45,372 nucleotides of DNA from Caldilineaceae bacterium (GCA_026645575.1 JAPKMW010000097.1:1-45372); one strand, 5' to 3'. Positions 1-9,001 are shown, counted from the first letter of the stretch. A program made the numbers and translations. Notes: generated by a model not told the origin, from the letters alone.

Positions 1-391
1 TGTTTGTTTTTTACTTGTTTTTTGTTGTTTCTTTGTTTCAATTAGGTTGTCGTTCTATGCCTGAATAGTTACAGCATGGTTTTGGTAGGTGTGCATAATT
101 GTAGGGAGCGCTTCGGGCATGATTGGTCCTCCGGTTGTGATAATGGTGATCCTACGAGTTGCGTAACTGCTCAGGTGCGTGGCACTGGTCAGGGATAGAT
201 TGTTCATCCCACCAGCGCTTGACCAGTGCCGCGCACCTGAAGCTGAGTCGTTACCAAGTTGCGAAAGTGCCTGCTGTCGTCTATGATAGTGCTTGTTCGT
301 TTCAAACGCGTTCCAAAACCAGCGGTAATTAGCGGAAAATCATTTCATGGTCGTTCCAAAGCACTCCGAGCTTGAAACGGGATCCGATCAA
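1..391. other. Upstream region of first regulator, no gene seen
   Basis: I find no convincing gene here. The first 40 bases of the + strand are very T-rich. A 20-bp quasi-palindrome is described separately. The purine run GGAAAA lies about 9 bases before an ATG at 347, which is the alternative start of the downstream regulator. No clear -35/-10 pair could be chosen. Confidence 0.5.
172..239. repeat. Long quasi-palindrome (20-bp arms)
   Basis: Left arm 172-191 and right arm 220-239 are inverted copies with one mismatch around a 28-base loop. The mismatch is T opposite G, so a + strand RNA could still pair. No T-run follows, so it is not a standard terminator. Similar long hairpins with unrelated stems occur at 29261, 37614 and 44432. 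Confidence 0.75.
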
Positions 392-3300
392 ATGCTCACC
401 ATCCACACCTTTGGCGTGCTGGCAATTGCACTGCATCCTGGGCAATGGGCTGAAGCGGCTGTTGTTGCGCCGGCATCCAACCCACTCAAACTGGAAACGC
501 GCACCATTGAGGCGCTCCTTGTTTACCTGGCCTACCACGAACGTCCGATCAGCCGTGATCTGTTAGCGGAACTTTTGTGGCCCGAACGGATGCAGACACA
601 AGCGCAGGCCAACCTACGCCTTGCCCTGCACCGCTTACGCCGCCAACTCGATCCCTTCCTGTTCGTCACCCGCCAGAGCGTCGGTCTCAACCCACAAGCT
701 GCCATTGCATTGGACGCAAGGCGCTTTGAAACACTGCTGACCAATGGTCAACTGGAACAGGCGACCAGCCTCTACCACGGTGACTTTCTCGCCGACTTCT
801 ATCTCAAGGAAAGCCCTGCCTTTGAGCAGTGGGCGTTGTTGGAACGGGAACGGTTGCGCACCCTGGCATTGGCCGCGTGGCAGCAACGCATTGAGCAACT
901 GGTCGTGGCTGGTGAACGACAAGCGGCCATTGAATGCGCGCAACGGCTGTTGCAACTCGACCCCCTGCACGAAGCGACCCATCGCCAACTGATGCGGCTG
1001 TTGGCGCAAAACGGTCAACGCAGTGCGGCGCTCGCCCAATATGAGACCTGTCGCCACCTGCTGGCAACCGAGTTGGCGGTTACGCCCGACGAAACGACCA
1101 CCGCGCTGGCGGAGCAGATCCGCACGGGAGAATTGCGAATTACGAGTTACGAATTACGTGCAGATACGACAACCGAGCAGGCGTTCGTAACTCGTAACGC
1201 AGAACACGTAATTCGTCACAACCTGCCACCCCAATCCACCCCCTTGATCGGTCGCGGGGCGGAACTGGCGCAGATCGCCCAGTTGTTAAGCAACCCCGAC
1301 TGCCGGCTGCTGACATTGCTGGGCGTAGGCGGCATCGGCAAGACGCGCTTGGCATTGGCGAGCGCCGCCCGCCAAGCCGGCGATTTCCGTGACGGCATCT
1401 ATTTTGTCGACCTGGCAGCGCTTGATGAGCGTGAACTGGTGACGGTTGCTATAGCCCGTAGCTTAGGTCTCCAAAACAGCAGTGGCGATCTGTTAACCCA
1501 AGTCGCCGTCTACTTGCGTAGCCGTGAACTCCTGCTGATCCTGGATAACTTTGAACAGATCATTGATGGCGCTGTGATCATTCTCCACCTACTCCGTCAT
1601 GCGCCGCGGCTCAAAATACTCGTCACTTCCCGTCAACGGTTGGCGCTGTTGGAAGAATGGCTGCTGCCTGTCGGTGGCCTCTCCAGCCAGGCCGGCTGGG
1701 ATGACGATGCTGGCCAACTCTTTGTTCGTAGCGCGCAACGGGTCCAGCCGGCTTTTTCGGCACAAGGTCAGGAAGCGCAGATTGCCGCTATTTGTCGGTT
1801 GGTGGAAGGAATGCCCCTGGCCCTGGAAGTGGCCGCCAGTTGGAGCCGGGTCATGCCCTGTGCGGCGATTGTGCAGCAGATTATAACCAGCCTCGACTTT
1901 TTGACGACCGACTTGCGCAACCTGCCGGAACGTCATCGCAGCCTGCGCGCCCTCTTTGCGCAGTCGTGGCGGCTGCTTTCCGCTGCCGAACAACAGACGC
2001 TGCGCCGGGTCAGCGTTTTTCGGGGCGGCTGGACATTGGAGGAAGCGGTTGCCGTTGCCGCGACAACGTTGCCCACCCTGGTCGGGTTGGTGGACAAATC
2101 GCTGGTGCGCACCGATCCGCAAGGGCGCTTTGCCATGCATGAACTGGTGCGCCAATACGCTGCAGAACAGCTTGCGACCGCCGGTGAAGGCGAGCGAATC
2201 CGTCGCCTTCATTTTACAACCTATCTACAGTTGGTGCGCAAGGCGGATAGCCATCTACGCGGGGCGGTTGCGGCACAGTGGTATGCGCGGCTCGATGCTG
2301 AATCGGACAATATCCGTGCGGCCTGGGAATGGGCGTTGGCGACGGATGCAGTTGTCGATGCCGCGTGGTTGGGCATTGCCCTCAGCCATTACTGGAGTGT
2401 GCGCCTCTACATTCACGAAGCAGCCTTTTGGTTGGAGCAGATCTTGCCTCACCGGCAGCGCTTGCCCCACGACCTACGGCTGGCGACCTTGCTCACCCTC
2501 TATCAAGTTTGGCGCGGACGGGACGATTTCCAGTCGATTGATCGCTATATGAGTGAACTGGTGGCGTTGCAGGAGGCGTCCGCCAACCACTGCTTGCGTG
2601 CGATTGCCTGGCGCTGTATGGGGGTGGCCACAGCCGATTATGCCCGCGCGATCACACTCTGGGAGCAATGTATTAGGCTGTTGCGCCAGAGTAGCAGCGC
2701 GGCGGAGGGGTCAACTGTCGTGGTTGAGGGCTACTGCGTCTACGCCGACCGCACTTACCAATTGGCCTTTGCCCTCTTTCGGTACGCCATTCGCCTGATT
2801 GATGCCGGTGAGTATGACGCGGCGGAGCAGCTCTCTACAGAAAGTTTGACCCTCTTTCGGCGTCAGCAGAATCGCGATTTCATCGTTTATCCGCTGGGCA
2901 ACCTGGGCCGGCTGGCACTGCTGCGCGGCGATCTGACGCAAGCGCGGTTACTCCTGCAAGAGGCCATCGCCACGGCTAGAACCATCGGCAATGTGATGGG
3001 ACGGCTCGACTGGCTGCCCCGCTTGGGTGTTGTGACTCTCTATAGCGGCAATGTTGACCTGGCGCAACAATTATTGCACGAGAGTCTACAACTCAGCCGC
3101 ACGATCACCAGTGCTATGTATCTGGCCTGGAGCTATACCTACCTGGCCGAGACCGCCCTCTGGCAAGGCGACCACGACCAAGCCGCTCAATGGCTGGCGC
3201 AAGCCTTGACCTACCACGCCAATCCCCGTTGGGTACGGACGGAACTGGTCGATTGTCTTTGGGTGGCGGCGCGCCTGGCAACCGCGCAGCAGCAATACCA

Positions 3301-3514
3301 GCACGCCGCCACCTTCTTTGGCCTGGTTGCGCAAGTCGGCCAACGGATTCGTTATGCACCGGTGGCGCCAGTGCGCTCTTTGGTCAACGCCGCGCTGGCG
3401 ACGGTGCAGGCCGCGCTGGAACCGGCGGTCTTTGCCGAAGCCTTCACTGCCGGGCAGGCGATGTCGCTGGCGGAGGCGTTTTCCTTGATGCTTGAGACCA
3501 TTCCCGAAAGTTGA
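392..3514 (+). CDS. SARP-type regulator: wHTH-BTAD-NB-ARC-TPR (STAND ATPase)
   Basis: Predicted cytoplasmic transcription regulator of about 1040 residues. The N-terminus (about residues 1-105) resembles the OmpR-type winged helix of SARP regulators. A BTAD all-helical region follows (about 105-245). An NB-ARC/AAA module then has a Walker A motif GVGGIGKT and a Walker B-like LLILDNFEQ. The last 400 residues are helical TPR-like repeats. By family, such proteins use nucleotide switching and TPR sensing to control DNA binding; the target is unknown. The start at 392 (MLTIHTFG) fits the SARP family. An in-frame ATG at 347 with GGAAAA upstream would add 15 residues. The linker between BTAD and NB-ARC contains an in-frame inverted repeat of the TTACGAATTACG type. 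The C-terminal 90 residues closely match the end of the third regulator (11247-13898), although the heads differ. Confidence 0.9.
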   Translation: MLTIHTFGVLAIALHPGQWAEAAVVAPASNPLKLETRTIEALLVYLAYHERPISRDLLAELLWPERMQTQAQANLRLALHRLRRQLDPFLFVTRQSVGLNPQAAIALDARRFETLLTNGQLEQATSLYHGDFLADFYLKESPAFEQWALLERERLRTLALAAWQQRIEQLVVAGERQAAIECAQRLLQLDPLHEATHRQLMRLLAQNGQRSAALAQYETCRHLLATELAVTPDETTTALAEQIRTGELRITSYELRADTTTEQAFVTRNAEHVIRHNLPPQSTPLIGRGAELAQIAQLLSNPDCRLLTLLGVGGIGKTRLALASAARQAGDFRDGIYFVDLAALDERELVTVAIARSLGLQNSSGDLLTQVAVYLRSRELLLILDNFEQIIDGAVIILHLLRHAPRLKILVTSRQRLALLEEWLLPVGGLSSQAGWDDDAGQLFVRSAQRVQPAFSAQGQEAQIAAICRLVEGMPLALEVAASWSRVMPCAAIVQQIITSLDFLTTDLRNLPERHRSLRALFAQSWRLLSAAEQQTLRRVSVFRGGWTLEEAVAVAATTLPTLVGLVDKSLVRTDPQGRFAMHELVRQYAAEQLATAGEGERIRRLHFTTYLQLVRKADSHLRGAVAAQWYARLDAESDNIRAAWEWALATDAVVDAAWLGIALSHYWSVRLYIHEAAFWLEQILPHRQRLPHDLRLATLLTLYQVWRGRDDFQSIDRYMSELVALQEASANHCLRAIAWRCMGVATADYARAITLWEQCIRLLRQSSSAAEGSTVVVEGYCVYADRTYQLAFALFRYAIRLIDAGEYDAAEQLSTESLTLFRRQQNRDFIVYPLGNLGRLALLRGDLTQARLLLQEAIATARTIGNVMGRLDWLPRLGVVTLYSGNVDLAQQLLHESLQLSRTITSAMYLAWSYTYLAETALWQGDHDQAAQWLAQALTYHANPRWVRTELVDCLWVAARLATAQQQYQHAATFFGLVAQVGQRIRYAPVAPVRSLVNAALATVQAALEPAVFAEAFTAGQAMSLAEAFSLMLETIPES
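1130..1218. repeat. In-frame TTACGAATTACG-type inverted repeat in regulator linker
   Basis: TTACGAGTTACGAA at 1140-1153 is perfectly inverted at 1184-1197, and flanking bases continue the same degenerate repeat. It is read in frame as ELRITSYELR within the BTAD/NB-ARC linker. The same family is intergenic at 40497-40566 and again intragenic near 34965-35002. Confidence 0.85.
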
Positions 3515-3542
3515 ACGTAGAAAAAGTATATTGGAAGGGATG

Positions 3543-4259
3543 CTATGCAATTCCCAACAGAATCTGCGCCAACGCTGCCGGCTCGGTAATCATTGCGTCG
3601 TGGCAAGCCCGCAATTCATCATATCCCCAACCTTCCGCTTGCGCCTGCCTTGCAAAGGGATCAAAGAGCGAAGGTTCCTCCTGACGACACAAAATATAGC
3701 TACGGGGCAGCGCAAGCGCCGCGGGAGCGGTCAGCCGAACCGGCTCTGTAAAGGTGCGCAGGGGCTGGGCTGTAATTCTGGTCGCCATCCAGGCAACATC
3801 CGCCTCATCGGTCACGCCAAAGGTGGCCTTGCCAAGGGGGACATACCAACCATTCCCTGCTTCCGTAGCGATTTTCTGCATGGCGGCGCCGTGATCGGGG
3901 ATGGTATCGAAGAGCGACTGACCATCTTGGGGTATAAAGGCATCCAGAAAGGCAAGGTGTGCTAAACGCCGTGCGGCCACTTCTGCGACGCCTGTAATCA
4001 CCATGCCGCCATAGCTGTGACCGACCAAGACTACATTGTGCAGATCTTCATAGTCCAGGAGGGCGGCAATGTCGGCAATATGGGTCTCTAACCCGATCTG
4101 CGGACTGAGCAAATGCGCGCGTTCCCCCAATCCGGTCAAGGTCGGCGTGTACACTTCATAACCGGCGGCGCGCAACAAAGGTGTGAGCTTCCTCCAACAC
4201 CAGCCGCCATGCCATGCGCCATGCACGAGGACAAACGTTGCACGCTTGATCTGATTCAT
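3543..4259 (-). CDS. Alpha/beta hydrolase (EstC/salicylate-esterase-like)
   Basis: A 238-residue single-domain alpha/beta hydrolase of the small esterase/hydroxynitrile-lyase-like group. The oxyanion segment HGAWHG is at residues 13-18. The nucleophile elbow GHSYGG places Ser82. The C-terminal CHDAMITEP places His220. The usual acid position in the CxxD segment reads CRQE, so the catalytic acid is uncertain (a nearby Glu, or Asp200). There is no signal peptide, so it should be cytoplasmic. AAGGAAG precedes the ATG by about 6 bases. It lies just upstream of, and on the same strand as nothing else in reading direction; the isochorismatase-like gene sits 55 bases 5' of it and probably shares a transcript. 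It converges with the first regulator with only 28 bases between the stops. The natural substrate cannot be told from sequence. Confidence 0.88.
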   Translation of the reverse strand: MNQIKRATFVLVHGAWHGGWCWRKLTPLLRAAGYEVYTPTLTGLGERAHLLSPQIGLETHIADIAALLDYEDLHNVVLVGHSYGGMVITGVAEVAARRLAHLAFLDAFIPQDGQSLFDTIPDHGAAMQKIATEAGNGWYVPLGKATFGVTDEADVAWMATRITAQPLRTFTEPVRLTAPAALALPRSYILCRQEEPSLFDPFARQAQAEGWGYDELRACHDAMITEPAALAQILLGIA

Positions 4260-4314
4260 TGCTGCTTCCTTTGTTATGTCGTTTTTTGTCGTTGTATTTG
4301 TACTGCGCGAACGG

Positions 4315-5043
4315 TTACCCCTGGAGGGCTTTGATCAATTCGGCGGAGTCGGCAACCCAGCCGAACTGTAGTTGGACCACCAACAGCGATGCGTCGTGAT
4401 TGCTTCTGGGCAACCCGTCGCCAATCGGCTCGCCCATGCAATCGGCCAGGAGCAGACAGTGATAATCGCGGAACATGGCATCGCGGACGGTTGATTCGAC
4501 GCAAACGCTGGTTGTACAGCCCGTGACAATCAGCGTTTTTACGCCCAAGCGTTTGAGGGTGGCATCCAACGCCGTTTCATAAAAGCCGCGGTAGCGATGT
4601 TTATAGAGTACCACGTCATCGGCCTGCGGCGCCAGTTGAGGGAGAATGGCGGTGTTCCAGGTGTCGCGAATCAGAATGCGACTTTGCGTGCCATCCGGGG
4701 CGAGCATGGTTTCGCCCACACCAGCCCACAAGTGACGCACACGATTGGGCGAATCACCGGCGCCTAAGTCGGAGAGATCAGGGCAGAAGCCCATTTTGAG
4801 GTAGACGATCTTGATCCCCGTCTGACGCGCCGCGGCCAGAACGTTGGCAATGGGGTCGATGGCGCTTTGGATCATGTGAATATAAATGCCCAGCCGATCA
4901 AGCATACCGCCTTCCGCGCCAAAATCATTCTGCATATCCACCACAAGCACCGCACTGGTGGCGGGTTCAAAGGTAAACGGCGCCGGTTGGGCTGCGAGGG
5001 TGAGCGCCTGGGTTTGGGTAGCAGGCAAAAGCTGAGTTGTCAT
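4315..5043 (-). CDS. Isochorismatase-family cysteine hydrolase (RutB-like)
   Basis: A 242-residue cysteine hydrolase of the isochorismatase superfamily. The catalytic triad is visible: Asp36 in VVDMQND, Lys148 in LYKHRYRGF and Cys181 in TSVCVES. The pattern around Lys and Cys and the segment GDSPN resemble RutB (ureidoacrylate amidohydrolase), but no other rut gene is in the window, so the substrate is open (ureidoacrylate, N-carbamoyl or other amide). The chosen ATG has AAAGGAAA about 5 bases upstream. An upstream in-frame ATG at 5112 would add 23 residues with no family support. The neighbouring alpha/beta hydrolase suggests a two-gene operon for a small ester/amide substrate; this is inference. 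Confidence 0.9.
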   Translation of the reverse strand: MTTQLLPATQTQALTLAAQPAPFTFEPATSAVLVVDMQNDFGAEGGMLDRLGIYIHMIQSAIDPIANVLAAARQTGIKIVYLKMGFCPDLSDLGAGDSPNRVRHLWAGVGETMLAPDGTQSRILIRDTWNTAILPQLAPQADDVVLYKHRYRGFYETALDATLKRLGVKTLIVTGCTTSVCVESTVRDAMFRDYHCLLLADCMGEPIGDGLPRSNHDASLLVVQLQFGWVADSAELIKALQG

Positions 5044-5092
5044 CGATTTTCCTTTCATCATAAATGCGTATCTTCTCAAAGAGAAGCGGCTA

Positions 5093-5125
5093 GACCTCTG
5101 GGAGGTGGGCAACCGCCCGGAGGTC
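5093..5125. repeat. Short hairpin (14-bp stem)
   Basis: GACCTC at 5093-5098 pairs with GAGGTC at 5120-5125, and eight further inner positions pair with one mismatch and one wobble around a 5-base loop. It lies between two - strand genes. No T-run follows on either strand, so it looks like an intergenic repeat more than a terminator. Confidence 0.6.
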
Positions 5126-5138
5126 GGGTACGTCCGCC

Positions 5139-5612
5139 TTATTGCGGCAATTCCACTTCCATGCGTGTGGCTTCGATGGGTGCAGAAAAAGCATTCTTGG
5201 TCACCGTGCCGTCAGGGGCGATGATGTCGGCTGTGCCCATACCGGTGAGATGATCGGGGCCATCCATGTGGATCGTGCCGCGAATGATGCGTCGCCCGGC
5301 GTAATTGCCCTTTTCGTCATAGGAGAAGACATGGAAGGTATAGAGATAGGTATTGCCGGCGCCCATCCAAACACCATGTGACGTGCTGCTGGCATTGATA
5401 TTGATCGTTTCCATGTAGTTGCCGTCGGCGAAAAAGGTTTGCAGGACCTCCAGTCCTTCGGGGCTGGTGTCGGATGGCGCGATAGTCATTTTCCAGGTGC
5501 CAACAATATTGGGGGTAGCGGGATGGGCGCGGCTTGACGCATAGATCGTTGTCGTGAGCGCCGCCAATAAAACGATGACGATGAGAATGCGATAAATTTG
5601 TTTATTGCGCAT
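5139..5612 (-). CDS. Small secreted lipocalin-like protein
   Basis: A 157-residue protein with an N-terminal signal peptide or membrane anchor (MRNKQIYR, then a hydrophobic stretch to about residue 25, then YASSRAHP). The mature part starts with IVGTWKMTI and continues with TFFADGNYME and alternating beta-type segments ending in EVELPQ. This is the pattern of small lipocalin-like or calycin-like secreted proteins. The ligand is unknown. AGGAG lies 8 bases before the ATG. The gene is divergent from the second regulator across a 520-base region holding a 12-bp repeat array. Function is not assigned beyond the fold guess. Confidence 0.75.
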   Translation of the reverse strand: MRNKQIYRILIVIVLLAALTTTIYASSRAHPATPNIVGTWKMTIAPSDTSPEGLEVLQTFFADGNYMETININASSTSHGVWMGAGNTYLYTFHVFSYDEKGNYAGRRIIRGTIHMDGPDHLTGMGTADIIAPDGTVTKNAFSAPIEATRMEVELPQ

Positions 5613-5738
5613 ACGATGGTCTCCTATTTTGACTACAGTAGTTGAAACTGGTGGGATTGTCGATCCTTTGCCTTTTCGTTAACAGGTGTTGTCATTGGGA
5701 TTAGGCGTTATCATTGTATTGGCAAATCGGTTGCCTTT

Positions 5739-5798
5739 GGTCACGCCTTGCGTTACAATAAGGGTGACAACATGCGTGACAACACGCGTTACCGACGC
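5739..5798. repeat. Degenerate 12-bp tandem repeats (iteron/operator-like)
   Basis: Five consecutive units start at 5739, 5751, 5763, 5775 and 5787 with the cores GGTCAC, CGTTAC, GGTGAC, CGTGAC and CGTTAC. Units three and four share GTGACAACA. The regular phase close to one helical turn suggests a cooperatively bound operator. It lies about 130 bases upstream of the secreted-protein gene and 340 bases upstream of the regulator gene. Confidence 0.6.
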
Positions 5799-5959
5799 GC
5801 CAGTCACCGGTAACCCTGGTGGGGTGGCTAGTGTTCTGACTGTTTAGTTTTTAGCATAAACCGCCCGTAGGGGAGCGGCCGATCCCTGTCCCAGATCTGG
5901 CGATCCGGGTGAGCGGGTTTTCTAACCATTAAGGTTCAACGGGAACACAGGGGCTTGCC

Positions 5960-6040
5960 AACCATCTTCCAGGAAGATTTGACAGGATCGTCTGGTCAAC
6001 AAGACCGACCTTCCCAGAAGATTTGCTTGTCAACTCCCTG
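5960..6040. repeat. Palindromic ATCTTCC-A-GGAAGAT element plus degenerate copy
   Basis: ATCTTCC at 5964-5970 and GGAAGAT at 5972-5978 form a perfect palindrome with a 1-base centre. A second, poorer copy (CTTCCCAGAAGAT) lies about 45 bases downstream with similar TTTG(A/C) context. This looks like a dispersed palindromic repeat pair. No function is assigned. Confidence 0.5.
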
Positions 6041-6133
6041 GATTTCTGACGACCCAACAGTCAATGGTTGCACTACCAAAAGCGGGCAGGCTTAGTCGTT
6101 ACGATAAAAGTAAGTGTACTGGAGACAAAGCGG

Positions 6134-8509
6134 ATGGACAATCGGATGAGGGTCGCAGAAGTTCATTCGTTTGGCGATTGGCTGCGTCAACAGCGCAAGA
6201 TGCGCGATTGGAGCCAAGCCGTCCTCGCACAACAGGTCGGTTGCACCGCCGCCACCATTCGCAAGATCGAAGCCGGTGAACGGAAACCCTCTGCACAACT
6301 AGCGGCCTTACTCGCCACCGCATTGGGCGTGCCGGAGGCGAAGCGCACCACCTTCCTACAAGTCGCCCGGCAGTTGCGACCCGTTGCACAGTTGCCGTCG
6401 CCGCCCCTAACGCCTATCACCGCGGCGCCCTTGCCTGTCGGTACTAGCGCCCGTTACACTTTGCCCGCCCCGCTCACCGCCCTGATCAATCGCCGTCATG
6501 ATACAGCCCATGTGGTCACTTTACTCACCCAGGCGGATGTTCGCTTGCTCACACTGCTGGGGCCGCCGGGCATCGGCAAGACCCGTTTAGCCATCCATAC
6601 GGCGGAGCAGATGACCGCGCACTTCCGCGATGGCATCTACTTTGTCGATCTCGCCTCGCTCACCGATGCCGCGCTGGTGCTGCCGACGATTGCCCAGGAG
6701 TTGGCAATTGCCGAAGCGGGAACGACGCCCCTGTTGGAACGGTTGCAAAGCGCATTGCTGGCAAAACAATTGCTGCTGGTCCTTGACAACTGTGAGCAGG
6801 TGAGCGCCGCCGCCAGCGACGTTGGCGCGCTGTTGCGAGGGTGCAAAGAGCTGAAAGTGCTGGCGACAAGTCGGACGCCACTGCTGCTGGCTGGGGAACA
6901 TGAATATGCGCTGCCGCCCCTTTCCCTGCCTCCCCATGACCTGCCCTCAGCCCTGGCGCCGGCGCAGTTGCTGGATTATGAAGCGGTGCAGTTGTTCGTG
7001 GCGCGAGTGCGCCAACATCAGCATGATTTTCTTATCACCGCGGCCAATGCCGAAGCAATTATCTTCCTCTGTCGCCGGCTCGACGGCCTGCCCCTGGCGC
7101 TGGAGCTGGCTGCCGCCGCCCTGCGCCGCCTGAGCCTGGGCCAACTCGTCACCCTCTTACACAACGAAGCGACTTGGCTCCATGAACTCTCCTCGCCGGC
7201 GCGCGATCTGCCACCGCGCCAGCGCACGCTCTATGGCGCCATCGTCTGGAGCTACAATTTGCTGGCGGCCAACTTGCAAACGATCTTCCGTCAGTTGGGC
7301 CTCTTTGTGGGTGGTTTTACCACTGCGGCAGCCCAAGCAGTCTGTGGGGCGGATCAGACCATCCTGACCCACTTGGCCGATCACAATCTGCTGGTGCGTG
7401 GGCCGGAACGCTGGCAGATGTTAGCGATGATGCGCGAATTTGCCCTGGCGCAACTGGCGAGCAGTGAACGCGACTTGTTGCAACAAAGACACACCGCCTA
7501 TTTTGTCGCCCAAGCGGATGGGAAGCTGACGGTGACGCTAGCGGCCATCGCCGCCGATCACGATAATTTTCGCATGGCGTTGGCCGCTGCAATTGCCGCC
7601 CAGGACGCCCACGCCGCCTTCACGCTCTGCATCAACCTGGTTTGGTTCTGGGAGATGCACGGCCATTTGCGCGAAGGGGTCAGCCTTGTGCGTGCAGCGT
7701 TGGCGCTGCCAACAGAGACGCCCCTGCGCTTTGATCTCTTAGAACGTATGTCAACCCTGGCCTGGCAGGTTCACCAATTTGATGTCGCCCTGGAATTTGC
7801 CGAACAAGCCGTCACCCTGGCGCATCGTCATGGCGACCCGGTGGAACAGGCGCGCACGCTCAATCTGCTGGGGCGGATCTGGCTCGAACAAGGGGCGTAT
7901 GAGCGGGCAGCGGCCCTCTTCGTAGAAAATGTCCAGCTTGCCCGTCCGCTGCTCCATCTGTTCAATCCTGGTTGTCCTCTTGCCCAATTGGGGGAAATTG
8001 CCCTGGCCCGCGGCGAGTGGGCAACCGCCCAGGCCCAATTGCAGGAAGCGCTGACTCTATTGACCAGGGGCGAAGGGAATTTGTATACCGGCATCTTTGT
8101 CGCCATGGCCCATACCGATTTGGCCGAGCTTGCGCTGATCCAGCATGACGCGGCGCAAGCCCGCCACGAACTCCAGCAAGTTTTGCCCTACGCCCGTCGC
8201 TACTTGCGGCGCTTGCACTGTTTATTGGTCACGCTGGCCGGTCTCTTGCTGACCCCGTTGCCGGCGCCCGCCCGCAGCACCCCTCAAGCCGCTGCCACCG
8301 TGCTTGGCGCCATCGCTGGTCTGGGCGAACGCACGGGGGACACGCTTTCGCCTTTCCACCAGCGGCTGATCGCCGAACGCACGGCCTATGCCCAACCCCT
8401 CTTGCCGCAACACGACTGGCAAGTCGCCTGGCAACACGGTCACGCCTGGACGCCGGCGCAAGCGGTTGCGGCGGTGGAACGGTGGTTGTCGTCGGACTTC
8501 ACGGCATAG
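6134..8509 (+). CDS. XRE-HTH regulator with NB-ARC and TPR domains
   Basis: A 791-residue STAND-type regulator. Residues about 12-68 form a Cro/CI-like helix-turn-helix (WLRQQRKMRDWSQ, CTAATIRKIEAGERKPS). A linker is followed by an NB-ARC ATPase with Walker A GPPGIGKT and Walker B-like LLVLDNCEQ, then the GLPLALELAAA segment typical of these ATPases, a winged-helix-like part, and C-terminal TPR-like helices. It should be a cytoplasmic DNA-binding switch; signal and targets are unknown. The start at 6134 has GGAG 9 bases upstream; longer and shorter starts (6068, 6146) are possible. The last 40 codons are duplicated about 900 bases downstream as a gene remnant, after the DUF5678-like/protease pair. 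Confidence 0.9.
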   Translation: MDNRMRVAEVHSFGDWLRQQRKMRDWSQAVLAQQVGCTAATIRKIEAGERKPSAQLAALLATALGVPEAKRTTFLQVARQLRPVAQLPSPPLTPITAAPLPVGTSARYTLPAPLTALINRRHDTAHVVTLLTQADVRLLTLLGPPGIGKTRLAIHTAEQMTAHFRDGIYFVDLASLTDAALVLPTIAQELAIAEAGTTPLLERLQSALLAKQLLLVLDNCEQVSAAASDVGALLRGCKELKVLATSRTPLLLAGEHEYALPPLSLPPHDLPSALAPAQLLDYEAVQLFVARVRQHQHDFLITAANAEAIIFLCRRLDGLPLALELAAAALRRLSLGQLVTLLHNEATWLHELSSPARDLPPRQRTLYGAIVWSYNLLAANLQTIFRQLGLFVGGFTTAAAQAVCGADQTILTHLADHNLLVRGPERWQMLAMMREFALAQLASSERDLLQQRHTAYFVAQADGKLTVTLAAIAADHDNFRMALAAAIAAQDAHAAFTLCINLVWFWEMHGHLREGVSLVRAALALPTETPLRFDLLERMSTLAWQVHQFDVALEFAEQAVTLAHRHGDPVEQARTLNLLGRIWLEQGAYERAAALFVENVQLARPLLHLFNPGCPLAQLGEIALARGEWATAQAQLQEALTLLTRGEGNLYTGIFVAMAHTDLAELALIQHDAAQARHELQQVLPYARRYLRRLHCLLVTLAGLLLTPLPAPARSTPQAAATVLGAIAGLGERTGDTLSPFHQRLIAERTAYAQPLLPQHDWQVAWQHGHAWTPAQAVAAVERWLSSDFTA

Positions 8510-8526
8510 CCGCCTCCGCAGTGATA

Positions 8527-8535
8527 TGGTATACT
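8527..8535 (+). promoter_or_regulatory. Extended -10 promoter for DUF5678-like/protease pair
   Basis: TGGTATACT matches an extended -10 element (TGn followed by TATACT). No good -35 lies 17 bases upstream, which is expected for the extended type. It sits 18 bases after the regulator stop and 41 bases before the next ATG, so the pair can be transcribed independently. Confidence 0.5.
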
Positions 8536-8575
8536 ATCGCAAGACCGTCTTACCGGAAAAAGGAAGGAACCCTCT

Positions 8576-8998
8576 ATGTTGTCTCAGGTAACGCTGAAAA
8601 TTCCAAACACGCTGTTCACACGAGCAAAACAGCTCACCCAGCGTCAAAATTCTAAATCTACGGATGAGCTAGTAGATGTACTCGATCAGATTTTAGCCGC
8701 GGCCGAGCTTGCTGAAACGGAAATGGTTGAAGACGAGGATGGCGTGGAAGATGATCCAGCGCTCCTGCGCGAGATGCAAGCGTATATTGCGATGCACCCC
8801 CTGTTAAAGAAAACCCATTGGGGGAAACATGTCGCAATTTACGAAGGTAGACTGATTGATACTGATGATGACTACGAGACGTTGACCAGGCGCATTGATA
8901 CCCAATATCCCGACCAGTTTGTTTGGATCTCCACTGTGGAGGAAGAGCCAATCAAAACCCTATTCTTTCGGTCGCTACGTCTCGAACAGGTCAGGTAA
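8576..8998 (+). CDS. DUF5678-like small protein
   Basis: A 140-residue, acidic, cytoplasmic-looking protein. Residues 1-45 (MLSQVTLKIPNTLF, then a helical segment) look like the first half of a ribbon-helix-helix or antitoxin-like head. The middle (46-62) is strongly acidic. Residues about 82-118, GKHVAIYEGRLIDTD and QFVWIST, match my memory of the DUF5678 pattern (G-x-x-V-A-I-x-x-G). AGGAAGGA sits 7 bases before the ATG. The next gene, a retropepsin-like protease, begins within a few bases of this stop, so the two are probably translated together. The pair has a toxin-antitoxin-like layout, but neither role is shown by the sequence. Confidence 0.75.
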   Translation: MLSQVTLKIPNTLFTRAKQLTQRQNSKSTDELVDVLDQILAAAELAETEMVEDEDGVEDDPALLREMQAYIAMHPLLKKTHWGKHVAIYEGRLIDTDDDYETLTRRIDTQYPDQFVWISTVEEEPIKTLFFRSLRLEQVR

Positions 8999-9001
8999 TT
9001 G

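Larger units (their letters stand above)
5613..6133. other. Divergent intergenic region with repeats
   Basis: This gap between divergent genes contains no supportable coding sequence. It holds a degenerate 12-bp tandem array (5739-5798) and two imperfect copies of a palindromic element near 5964 and 6010. The 3' end carries GGAG, 9 bases before the ATG at 6134. Confidence 0.6.

Noticed and set aside
1589..2212. Long open frames antisense to the large regulators
   Set aside because: They lie entirely within genes with clear protein motifs, have no ribosome sites and show low-complexity Arg/Pro/Ala translation typical of GC-rich shadow frames.
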